From positions 3,498,342 to 3,562,341 of the forward strand of contig NC_051090.1 of assembly GCF_901709675.1 (NCBI RefSeq): a DNA stretch of 64,000 nucleotides, read 5' to 3'. Below are positions 40,173-52,700 of this stretch, in pieces (positions within the stretch are counted from its first letter, which is position 1; each line of letters starts with the position of its first letter). Below the pieces are notes generated by a model. It made no database searches. It was not told the origin of the DNA and saw only the letters and a program-made list of their open reading frames with translations. The position numbers and the translations under genes are program-made. The DNA comes from Syngnathus acus (Eukaryota; Chordata; Actinopteri; Syngnathiformes; Syngnathidae).

Positions 40173-41377
40173 CACTGGACTGTTTTTTTTTTTTAATTTT
40201 GCCATGTATGGGGTTTTTATTTTTTTAAACAATTGTATTTATGTCTGAGGAGGAGCTGATGGTTTTAAATCAACGGTCTTCTAAGTTACATTAACGTTAC
40301 AATGCATTTTTTAAAGGGACAGTAGCATTTTTAAGTGTTGAAGGGAAAAATATTTATGAACTTTTATACACATTGTACTGAAGACACACATGAGAGCCAG
40401 CTGTTACTTTCTGACTGGTTTACCTGAACTGCCAGCTGAAATTTTGAAGATTTGGATTGTCAAACATCTCGAAATGGTTAATCGGTTATCAAAGTCGTTG
40501 TCGATCAAAATGCAGATCAATTCATTTTTCGATTCTGACGTATACGTCAGATTTGTTTACAAGGAATGTAACATGGATGCCTTTAATGTCGTGTTTTCTG
40601 TGCACTCTTTTAGTCTGTTACCACATTTTTGCACATGCACTGGTACAACTTTGGGAGAAGGTGCAAAAGGAGCGGTTTACTTTTAGCTTGGTCAGTTAGT
40701 GCAACAAAATTTGAGTGAGTTTGTGGTGGGCTGTTATGTTACACGTTTATCTAAACAGCCCTCCCCCGAAAAAAAATGTTTCGTTGTATTTTGCAGGTAA
40801 CTTTTTTAAAGGTGTTTTTAAATGTTTTGGTTTTATCAATTTTATTTTAGCTTAAAAGTAAGAATTTTATTCAAGTATGGCTTTTTTCCTGTATTTTTTT
40901 ACAAAAACGCTTTCCGATGTTGCAACATTTGTTCCTGTCTAATTAAAAGATGAGCCATTTGGAATTTTTGTCAGCTTGCTGTGCTTTATTGAATATTAAT
41001 CAACTTATCTTGAGGTTAGAACATTTTTTAAACAATCACAAGTTGAACAGTTTTTTCTTTATTTTATTTTTTTAAATAAAAAAACATACAAGTATAAATG
41101 ACAAAGTAAAGATTTAATTTTCAAAGTCAGTCTCTACTACTGTCAATCCAAAAATGTCCAACTTTTAAGTAGTGACGTCAAGTTTCTTGATCTTTCCCTG
41201 AGCATTGCAGGCCAAACCTGATTAGATCCACAAAATTTTACTCCCATTAAAACGCACCAATACCTCACAGCAACAAAAAAATCTGTATATAAAACACATT
41301 CAGACATAAGACAGAAAAAAGGACACATTAAATAGTTAACTTATAGCTTGCATGTTTAAAATAAAAAATAAAATACC
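40173..41377. other. slc35d1 / tmem205 convergent 3' flanks
   Basis: 1.2 kb of AT-rich sequence between two stop codons, presumably both 3' UTRs. An ATTAAA near 40942 could serve slc35d1, and TTTATT near 40984 and 41057 (AATAAA on the minus strand) could serve tmem205. No gene seen. Confidence 0.55.
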
Positions 41378-42640
41378 TCACAGTGTGCTAAGGTTCCCGG
41401 CCACGTAGCTGAGGCTGCAGAAGTTGCAAGCCAAGCAGCACAAATTGCAAAGCGACGACAGCAGCCGGTAAAGTCGCAGACGCCCGCTCAGGTGGCGGTA
41501 CTTGGCGTCCGTTTGGCTAAGCTTGGCGTAGGCCTCGCGGTTGGACGACAGGCCGATGTCCTGGCCCAGGCCGCAAGCCTGCTCCACCAGGTGCATGTCG
41601 GCCATGATCTCCGACGTCATCTGGCCGAACCACTGGGCGTTGACTGCTGCTACAGTCACTGACACAAAGAAGATGAAGATCTGTTTGGGTAGAAGGAAGG
41701 TTATAATGAAGATAATTATATTTCCTCACAATGACCTAGCCCTACTCATCAGATCATAAAACTAATACAGTATCTCAGCATCTTAAATAGTCAGATTAGA
41801 GGCAGTAGATTTATATTTGTCTGCATGACTATTATACCGCCTCCTAGTGGCCAAGTCGGGAACACCAGAAGGCGAGGTACAATGACTGGATTTTATCCCA
41901 TCAATCAAGACTGTATGTATACTGTATGACGTCACTGGTGGAGACTGAGTGGGAACCCACTTGGAAGGCCTCTCGCTCGTCCAGCAGGTCGCTGGGATGG
42001 TATACGGTGAAGATTGCGAGGTTGAAGAAGGCGCAAGCCGAGCCCAGGTGAAGGTAGAAGGGGACCAGGCGACTTTGAATGAAGCCGTAAGTGTGTCTGT
42101 TCAGATGGTTGTCCATTACGAAACCTGATCGGGAAAGAGCTCCAATTTAGTTTATACTTGTGCAAATCCAAATCTATACTTTTTTTTTTTTTTTAAACAG
42201 TGTGACATGCCAATTATTTTGCAGACAACTCGAGCAGCACCTTCGAGAACCACTTATTTATTGGATATGTGCACTGTGTTAAGTTTAAAAAAACTTTAAT
42301 AGCAGGCGAGTTTAGCCTGAAGCCAAGTTGCTGTGACGTCAAACTTGATAGACGACCTTTGCTCCACTTTCTCTGCGTACTCAAAGTTGTCATAAATCAG
42401 GGAGAGTTATTTTGTATCTTGTCGCCTTGCAATAGGACATATTAAGGCCAATTAAGATCTTGTTTTTGAATTTATGATTTAAATCTTTTTTTTTCCCCCC
42501 TAAAAATCTGCAAAATGTGTAGCGTGGGTGTGGTACCAACTTGAAATGAAGGTGACCCAAATCTGCATTCCCCAGTAGGTGGAGAGGAGCAGCAACTGGG
42601 CCAGTTTGACAGTGAATGACGGCTCCTGGTCGGTGGCCAT
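41378..42640 (-). CDS. tmem205: Transmembrane protein 205
   Basis: TMEM205 is a four-helix membrane protein linked in humans to cisplatin resistance; its normal role is not settled. Three exons: 42541-42640, 41961-42124, 41378-41680; total 188 residues (human 189). Matching stretches: STYWGMQIWVTFISSF, HTYGFIQSRLVPFYLHL, VNAQW and RLLSSLCNLCCLACN. The last exon holds helices 3 and 4. The second exon uses a CAA|GTGGGT donor, which is weak but keeps the frame. Confidence 0.9.
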
Positions 42641-43715
42641 GCTCCCAACGCTCGCCTCCGTTTGGGGTGGTGGTCTCCAAAACCAAAATTTCCGGGAATG
42701 ATCAAGCCAACTCTGTAAGACACGTGTAAAGCTGCGACACACCCAAAGGACAACTATAAGCAACTCTAGTCTAAAGTCAAAATGAGCGCTGTTGTCATGG
42801 AAACTGCGTTTGCGCGCACCCAACGCTTCGCGTACTATCGCCGATTTTAAAACCACATAACCGACTAAACGCTTCTATTGGAGGCTGTATCAAAAACAAA
42901 CAAAGCGCGAGCAGATTAGCTGTAAATTTCCGGGGTAGAAGTGGCTGGGGTTGCAAAGTTTGACCGAGCGAACAAGTAGGGCACAAGGTTAACACTTCCA
43001 ACGCACTCAGTGCAAATACGGAACACTATTTTAAAACCCGCTTTTGTGAATATTCAAAATCGCTGAGAATATCTACCAGTGCGACGGGCGCAGAAGTTGA
43101 AGGAACACCTAAGAGGAGGAACGACGGCAAGTCACTGCAGTAAGGGAGGGAAAAGTTCCAGCCAGCACAACAAACTGGTTCCACCGAGCTTCGAGCGCTT
43201 GTCACACAACTTCTTTGACACTGCTGCTGAAATATTGGGAGGCGACAAACAATAAACGAAAGCAATAAATGAGTCTGTTACGATAAACAGTTTGGTTTTG
43301 ATAGGTTAGACCGATTGCTAGAATAAAAGCAAACAAATGAGCTATTAATCAGAAGACAGCAATGCGAATAAATCTGTGCTTTCGTGAAATAATGATGCAA
43401 AAACAAATGGATAGCACTTTTTGAATATAACACTCAGTAAATAAATAAAAATACAAACACAAAAACTCAAATGATTCTGAAACGTTACATTTAAAGCGTT
43501 TATTTATTTGTGTTTTGATCGCGCTTCCAGGATTAAAACTGTAATTTCCAAGGCTAGTGAAGTATGCCTACCACCTGTGTGGGCGCTGTAGTGGGGGAAG
43601 CCAGATCGTGACAGTCAGTCAGCAGCGGGGCTGTAAACATGGCGGCGTGCACGGCTACAGGGCTGTGCCCCAAACCCCGTTGCTCCTAGGCTACGAACAC
43701 GGAGACACCCCAAAC
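42641..43715. other. Divergent promoter region tmem205 / usp24
   Basis: About 1.1 kb between divergent start codons. It contains a CpG-bearing stretch near 42780-43210, AT-rich DNA at 43260-43520 and the usp24 5' UTR with a short upstream ORF at 43639-43689. No other gene recognised. Confidence 0.5.
43639..43689 (+). promoter_or_regulatory. Upstream ORF in usp24 5' leader
   Basis: A 16-codon ORF starts with AACATGG, a strong start context, and ends 26 bp before the usp24 start codon. If transcribed it would be a short non-overlapping uORF that permits reinitiation. Confidence 0.5.
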
Positions 43716-46700
43716 ATGGAGACCGAAGAGGAGCAACACATCACCACGCTCCTCTGCATGGGCTTCCCGGACCCCGACGTAATAAGGAAAGCGCTCCGCT
43801 TGGCCAAGAACGACATCAACGAGGCGGTCGCGCTCCTGACCAACGAAAGCCCGGGGCTCGGCTACGGATATGAGCCCATGGAGAGCGGGCCTGCCCCCGC
43901 CTTGAGTACAAGCGGCGACGGGGAGACGGGCGGGAGAACCGGTACGGGGGGTTTCGATCCCCCGCCGGCTTACCACGACGTCGTTGACGGAGAGGTGAGA
44001 TCTCACGCCCGTATGATACGCTTTGGTTCTCGGAACTCCCGGAGTGAGTGGCTTCGCCCATTTAACTAGCTCCGTGTTAGCATTGATGCTAGCTGCGCAG
44101 CCACCCCGACGTGAGCTGTCAGAGCAGGCGTGCGTGCGGCTGTGGATCGCTACCTCGGCGCATTGGCGCCAAAGCATGTCACCGGCTCGCAGTGGCCTGG
44201 AACTCGAACCCGCACACGGGGATTCTTTTAATATCCATTTTCAACTTGCTGCACAATCTCGCTAGTAGTAGCTCCCTGGCTAGCTGAGGAGAGTTGCCTG
44301 CAAAAGGGGAGCACGCGCTGCACCGCATCAATGGGAAATGAACAGTTGTAAAAATAAAGAACCAAATATTTAAACTTGTTTTTTATTTGGGAGTATCATG
44401 GCGGAATGAATGCATTGGTTTAGGGGACCCCCGGGTTCACTTAGCATGGGTTTAGGGGACTCCCCCTGGCCCTCATGTCATGGGGGTTGCATTCCACTGC
44501 AGCTGGACCTTTTGGAGTGCTTTCGCAATTCGTGGACTACGTGGCTGTTTTATTGTATTTTGTTTTTGCTTGAGGTTTGAGCAACTCATCTACACCAAAA
44601 CAAACTCAGTGCTACTTGACTTAACCTGTTACATCCATTTTTACTAGTATTCAACTCATGCCATCTTATCCCAGAAGACTTTGGGGTACATTCGGAACTG
44701 ATTGCCAGCCAATCACAGAGCTCATATAGACAAACGTACAAAAGATTCACACTCACGTCCCCAATGCTCCCAAAACAATCTGCTATTATTTCACTTCCAC
44801 ATTCAAGTGAACACCAGCGTGCATGTAAACAACCCGTGGACCACTTCCCGCTGGCCCGTCCGTCCCTGTCTGGCTCCTCATCACTGCTGTGATGCAAGCT
44901 GTTAAATATAAACGGACAGTTGTCAATTTGCTTCACGCACAAATAGTCACCGTGTAGAGAGAGTCTTGTTTTCGCAAGCTTGATCGCTTATGGGCTACAT
45001 GACTTGCATTTTCTGCTTGTGATAAAAATAAATCCTCTAAATTCTACAATTTTGGGCTATTCAAATGTAAAGTTTCCACAATAATCACCTCCTTTTACGT
45101 CAAGGCACTCATGCCGCTCTGAATGAAATGACCTTGCAGTTTGAAATTTGGGCCACCGGAACTTGAAATTACAAAATGTTCCTTTTCTTATATTTTTCCC
45201 CCTTCTGCGTCCGCTCACTCGGTGATGCCTGCAGGTCGCCTGCTTAGTGTCATCGCTCCTAAAATAGCCCTGCAGTGTCTTTGACAAACCCATTGCAGAC
45301 TTTGCCAAAGGGTGAGAAGGGCTTCGCCAATACAAAGATGAGCTGATCTTTTCAAGGGCGGAGAACATTTGGGAGGAGAATTGTGTAAAATTCCAACGGG
45401 TTCAATCGCAAAGCTATTTCCAGTAATCACAAAAGATTTAATTGCTTGTGTAATTTCACACTTGATGTGTGAGCAGGTTCCCCAAAGACCCATTTGTACA
45501 CAATCAATTAAAAAGTCGATGCCCCCCCAAAGATATCCCCTTTAAAACTGTCCCGCTTTTCATTTTCATCCTCTCCTCATCTATCGATGCATTTGTCATT
45601 TTTAATATTCTGCAAAGAGGAAGCACTGAAATGCGATCTCGCTTAAGGACCTTCACCACTTCGTCCTGTTCTCATTTTTACTGCCACCCATTGGTTTGGC
45701 CGGTAGCACCAGAACTCACACTCATTGTTTACCGCTCATGAGTGAAGATGTACACAATGTACTACTCAAAGCGTAAAATGCCAAAGGTCCAAGAAGTTGA
45801 TTTTTAACCCGTGCTCGGATTGAAAGCGGCGCAGTAAAACAACAAATTGAATATTATTGTCGGAATAATCGCTTAAAAGATTTTGCTGATTAATTCAATC
45901 GTTTATTTTCATTCACGTTAGTTCTGTTTTTTTATTTATTTAAATTTTTTTTGGGGTTGCAGAGGAGCAACGATGAGAACGGAAACTGCTCCGGCAGCAG
46001 CAGCAGCAGCATGGAGTTCCCCACCACCAACTTGTACGAGCTGGAGAGCCGAGTGTTCACCGACCACTGGTCCATTCCGTACAAGAGGGAGGAGTCGTTG
46101 GGCAAATGCCTCATCGCCTCAACTTGCCTCGCCCGGCACGGTGAGACCGATTTTGTGTCAAGAAAGAAATATTGGTTCGTAAGATGGCCGAAATTTCAAT
46201 TCAACCGCTCCGTTTTCATCAGGCCTCGCAGACGCCGACGAGAACTGCAAGAGGTTCATGGAGCGCTGCATGCCGGAGGCCTTTAAAAAGGTGAGCCGTC
46301 GGAGTCTCCCGGTAGATTCTCACCGATGACTGACCTCTTCATCTCGCCGACGCCAGTTGCTGACCAGCACCGCCGTGCATAAGTGGGGCACGGAGATCCA
46401 CGAGGGAATCTACAACATGCTGATGCTGCTGGTGGAGCTGGTGGCCGAGCGGGTCAAGCAAGATCCGGTTCCCGTCAATCTGATGGGTGTCTTGGCCATG
46501 GTGTGTATTATTTTGATCCATTTTGGCATTTTCTTTGAATACTTAATAGTAAAAATAGTTGACTTTCTGTGGTGTCCACCAGGCCTTCAACCCGGACAAC
46601 GAGTACCATTTTAAGAACCGGATGAAGGCGTGTCAGAGGAACTGGGCTGAAGTGTTTGGAGACGAGGCCAACATGTTTGCAGTTTCTCCCAGCAACTCTT

Positions 46701-49700
46701 ATCAGAAAGTAAGGCCGAACTCACCTGACACTTGATACTTACAAGATTGTAAAGTTAGGTTTAAGGGTGTGAGGAATCTTAGCTACTATAGCTATTGTTA
46801 GCTACTGTAGCGAATGTTAGCTACTATATAGAATGTTAGCTACTATAGCGAGTGTTAGCGACTATAGCGAATGTTAGCTACTATATCGAATGTTAGCTAC
46901 TATATCGATCCTAGTGGAAATTCCGTGAGACACTCCGCACTCAGAAGTGGGTCAGCTAAAACCGTAGTCCACTAACGGCCCATAAAACCACGTGTGTGAA
47001 TGTGTTTAGGAAAACTGCACTTTAAAAACCCTTTAGGGGGCAGTTAAATATTTAATTTAGTTTTATATTCAGCAGGCTAAGGGCAGCCAGAATGAATGTC
47101 TTGAATATTGCTACTAGCAGTAAGCCTCCACAAAGGCACCCGTTATTGACTTTTGCTTGAAGTCTCCTTGGTGTGTTGAAGTCGGTTTACAATAACAAAT
47201 GAAATGGTGCTGAGGGGGCAGGCCAGTGAGTTCTTCATCTCCTCGTGTTGTATGACTGAGCCGCAGACGTAAATGTCCGACTGACATACGGCAGCCGTGA
47301 GCACGTGTGTGCCATAATGTGAAATGACGCCGCTTAACGCACAATGATCTGTTTCAGGAGCCGCACGGTTGGCTGGTGGATTTAGTCAATCAAGTAAGTC
47401 AATCCTTTCACTGTTGTTTAAATTCACCTAGGATGATTTTATTATGTATGTTGGTGGATTTGCTGATGTCAGCAGTTTCAATAATGTCAAGCTTTGAGCT
47501 CTTCAGTAACGCTACCACGGCATTGGCAGACGTCCCACACATATCAGATTTGTAACCACTTATGGAAGTGGCCTCCATAAGGATATCCGATCCCATTTTT
47601 TTTTACATTTTAATGTCTTTCCCAGTCCGGACTGGAGTACTAAAGTGTACATATTTCTTACCTCTGCTTTTGTATTTGCTTGTTTGATGTAGTTTGGTGA
47701 GTTGGGAGGATTCACCGCCATCCAGACGAAACTCAACGCGGAGGAGATTGAAATAGCTGTAAGACAATACACACACACACACATGTCCCCGCCGCCTTGC
47801 TTACAAACAGCCCGACATACCTTTAAGAGACACGGCATTCTTTCCACGCTAGTTCCGAACGGAGAGAGCTGGCTTGAGGTTGCGCTTATCCCGCCACCCT
47901 GTAACGGTTGAAATGCTCCATTGTTTCGTCTCTTCTGAAGCATCCTTGTGCTCGCGCTTCCTTCAGGGAACCTTGCCGGAAGCGTGGTGATGGGCAACTG
48001 TTGATTTTTTTTTTTTTTGGGCTCCTTAAGAGCGATAGCGAAAGCCTGCGAAGCCACTCCCATTGTGTCAAAGCTTTGATTGACATGTTGGATTCACAAA
48101 ATAATGTTAGCATCTATAAAATTAAATTAAAATAAATTTGTCAATGTAGCCACAGGGTTGCGAAATTCCTTTTCAGTGTGAATTTCAACTCGACCCAAAA
48201 AAATGAGGTGTGTTAAGGTTGACCCTTGGGGTATTTAGGCAAGACGTTTTTGTTTAGACATGTTTTATAAACGATGAAAACAAAATGCAGATTGCTTGCT
48301 TTTGAAGTCAGCTTAAGCGAGAAGCCAGTGAAAGTGAGAGGTGAAAACACAACAGAGTAGGAGGATGGTTTCCTCTATTCCTGGCTCCCAGGGGCAACCC
48401 ATTCATTTGTCTACTGAGAAACAGGAAGTCGAGTGTAGCAGTGAATAGCTGAGGGGAGGCGGCAGTCGCAGCACGAGGCTTCGAGTTGATCAAACCGTGC
48501 CCGGCTGAAACGCACAAAACATTCATTCATTCATTCAGGCACTCTGAAAAGAAGTGTTTTTATTGAGAAAAGTAGCACAATGTACTTTATCAAAAACATT
48601 TAATAATGACATGATGAAATTTCGAATGTAATCTTGACTGAGGATAAAGAATCTATGCCCGTGAGCGTTGCTATATTATCGAGCTAACCGAGCAGCTAAC
48701 ATTTAACACTGACACATGCCAACAAAAAGTCATAATTCTGTGTCCCGCAGTGTGTCTCTGCTTTGGTCCAGCCTCTCGGCGTTTGTGCCGAATACCTCAA
48801 CTCCAGCCTTGTCCAGGTAGGTGTTCTATTTTTTTTTTATCCCACATTGCTATGAGCCCTGCCTCAGATTAAAAAAAATATATGTGTGTTCCAGCCGATG
48901 CTTGATCCAGTCATCCATAAGATGATCACATATGTACAGAACCTGGAGGAAAAGGACCTCAAAGACAAGGTAATAGATATTTCATGACCAACATACAAAA
49001 GTCTGGTTTCAATTTCCACACCGCCTCAAGCGGAACGACCTTGTTAGTGTTTTTTCTTGCTCATCTGAAGATTAGGAGATCATTAGCAAGCCGGTAAATT
49101 CCGTTGTTTGTGTTTGAACTAGCGGCTAGTGAGCATCCCTGACCTGTTGTCGGCCATCAAGCTGCTGTGTATGAAGTTCCAGAGAGAGATGGTCACCGTG
49201 GTGGATGACCTGCGGCTCGACACGTTGCTGCGCATGCTCAAAACGCCCCATTTCTCCACCAAGATGAACTCCCTCAAAGAGGTGAGCCGCCGTGACTACC
49301 TTTTGGGATTCGTTGAGCTCATTCTGACCCTTTTGTTGCCTTGCAGGTGACAAAATTAATAGAGGAGAGCACGGTGGCAAAGACTGTGAAGAATGCCATA
49401 GATACGGATAAACTACTGGACTGGCTTGTGGAGAACTCTGTTCTGTCAATAGCGCTAGAGGGTAAGGAATCATCCATTTATGAGCATGGCCACAACATTT
49501 GGTATTTAATCATGTTGGAATTATTCCCTGTTGTCGCAACAGGCAATATCGACCAGGCTCAGTATTGCGAGAGAATAAAGGGAATCATCGAGCTGCTGGG
49601 AAGTAAACTCTCCCTGGATGAACTCTCCAAAATCTGGAGGATACAGGTTAACATTAGCGCACACACGCAATGATGGTTTAGCCCAAAGAAAATGGACATG

Positions 49701-52700
49701 TGAACCCTGTCGTGTGTTTGCATTTCAGGCCGGCCAGTCGTCAACTGTGATCGAAAACATTCACACAATCATCGCCGCCGCCGCGGTCAAGTTCAGCTTC
49801 GATCAGCTCACTCACTTGTTTGTGCTCATACAGAAGGTGGGCGACAAGTCACGTTAAGTGAAAAGTGTCATTTGGCTAAAATGTGTGTGGCTCATTCAGA
49901 GCTGGGAGGTGGAGAGCGATCGCGTCAGGCAAAAGCTGCTCAGTCTGATCGGGAGGATCGGCAGGGAGGCGCGCTCTGAAACCACCACCGGCAAGGTGAG
50001 AGTTTGCTATTAGCTATGCTAATTACCGTTAGCACTTGTATGGCGCTTCACGATATATGGTAGCGTTCATTAGATGAAACATTTTGGGGTTCAAATATGT
50101 TTGTTTTATTTACATGCCAAACGTCTTGAAGCAAGCACGCTGTGCCTCTTTTTTTTTTTTCGGTCTCACTGTCTTGCAGTTCAATTTCAGTCAAGCTAGC
50201 AGATGTTCAAGTTAAAGTTATTCCATTCCATCCTTTTGTTTTGTTTCCAATTTACTCCGCCGTGACAGAAAAAGTCGCAATTGTCACTTGAAGCATGCCA
50301 GATAAATCCAGCCCGACATACCGATTGCGTGCGTTGCGTCCAGGTGCTGGAGGTCCTTTGGGAGTTGGCTCACCTCCCCACGCTGCCCACCAGTCTCGTT
50401 CAGCAGGCTCTGGAGGAGCACCTGGGGATCTTGAGCGACGCCTACGCTGTCAAGGAGACCGTCAAACGCAACTACATCATCAAATGCATCGAGGACATCA
50501 AAAAGGTGTTGTGGGGGGCGAGCAGCCCCGTACTCTTCCCTCCTCGGTTATTTGCTCCTTGAGCATTGGCTTTTATTGTATATTTTTTTTTATGGTTCTA
50601 AAGTTGAGGAGGCTCAAGGTTCAGCGGGTTCGTTTTTAAAGCAAGCGCTGCGTTTCATCACTTGCTTGCGAGCGCTTTTGTGTGAAGCTGCACTTGGGTT
50701 CTTTGTGGAGTGATTTGTGAGAAACACAAGCCGACACACGACTGTTATTATTACTATTTTTTTTTAAAACAAATTGCATTCTTGGAATTTTCTGAAGATC
50801 AAGACAAGATTATGAACAGAAAAGCAATCATTGGACAATGGACTACATTTCTTTAAGTAAAATGAACTACTCATTTTTGCATAAGTTTGCACCCCCTAAG
50901 CAGCACTGGAATTCGGGTGTCATTTTTCCCGGATCGCGCAGATGTTCTTGTGTCAAATGAAAATATGTGCTGTCCAGACTCAAGGGGACTCAAAAGGCAG
51001 CGACACTCAAAGTTCATTTCTGTCCGGCTCTTGGGGAAAGCGGAAATCTCTGTTGGTGAAAGTAAGAGAAGCCCGATTTTCTTTTTTTTTTTTTTTTTAA
51101 ATCCCACCGACTTCTCTGGTCTTCAGTCTCGGTGCTTCACCAAACGAGTGGGCTTGCATTGGTTGCACGTGGATAATTTCAGGTGTATGCTAATTTTAGC
51201 TTTGGGTCATCTTATAGCGGGTGTGTGAAAAGGAATCCAATCAGAGCCATGGATTTTTTTTTAAGTGTAAATTCCACGCTTTGTATCCATGGCGCTGATT
51301 CTCTTCCTCAAACGGGTCTCGCTACAAAAAATGCAAGGTCAGCGATGGCAAGGCCGTCACGGTCTTGCGTTTTTTGTCGTCTGTGCTTTTTTTATTGCTT
51401 TCGTCTGATCGTCTATCTTGTGCTTGTTCCTCTGGCAGGCTTCTCAGCCGAGCAGCCCTCAGGCAGTTTGGGTGGTACCCGCCCTGCGTCAGTTGCACGA
51501 GATCACCCGCTCCTTCATCAAGCAGACCTACCAGAAGCAAGACAAGGTTACGCCAAAAAAGGCACCGCGATAAAAAAATATATATATTTTTTTTAAATCA
51601 AAATATTTCATGCAACAGAGCATCATCCAGGATCTGAAGAAGAACTTTGAGATCGTCAAGCTGATCACGGGTTCCCTCGTTTGCTGCCATCGGCTCGCGG
51701 TGACCGCGGCGGGAAACGGTTGCCTGTCCGGCTCCACCATGGTGGACGGAAGATACACCTACCAGGAGGTTCGGATCTTTGTCTCGCTTCAACATAATTC
51801 CTGCTACTGAACTTCTTGTGGAACCGCTTTCCTCTCCACTTTCAGTATCTGGATGGCCACCTGCGCTTCTTGGCCTTCTTCCTCCAGGAGGCCAGCCTCT
51901 ACCTGGTCTGGAACAGGGCCAAGGAGATCTGGGAGTGCCTGGTGTCCGGCCCGGATGTTTGTGAACTGGACCGTGAGGTACCCAGACGATGCTGCAAACC
52001 GCGGCCTTTGCAAACGTCTCATCTTCTTCTCATTTCCAGATGTGCTTTGAGTGGTTCACCAAAGGCCAACATGATCTGGAGAGCGACGTCCAGCAGCAGC
52101 TCTTCAAGGAGAAGATCCTGAAACTGGAGCCGTATGAGATCACCATGAACGGTCGGTCGGGCGTGCATCTCGCAATCGGGTGTCTGCTGCACCTGCTAAC
52201 ATCCTTACGTGTCCCTCAAGGTTTCAACCTGTTCAAGACCTTCTTTGAGAACGTCAATCTGTGCGATCATCGACTGAAACGCCAAGGAACCCAGTTGGTC
52301 TGTCTCCACTCGCGTTATTTCATGTTCCATAAATAAGAGCGAATTGTCTTCAATGTGCTCAAACGCTTTCAGTGTGTGGAACGGCTCGACCTGGCAGGGA
52401 TGGACTTTATCTGGCGTATCGCCATGGAAACCCCCGATGAAGAGATAGCCAATGAAGCCATTCAGCTCATTATTACATACAGCTACACCAACCTCAACCC
52501 CAAGATGAAGAAGGTCAGCGGCAAAAACGTAGAATCGTGTTTCCACAATCACTGACCAATTCAAATCTTCGCAGGATTCCGTATCTTTGCACAAGAAGTT
52601 CATCGCCGATTGTTATAAGCGACTCGAGGTGAGTGTTGCGCAATGCCATGGTGATGAACATTTCAAGCGCACCCCTGAATTTTTTTTTTTGGGGATATCA

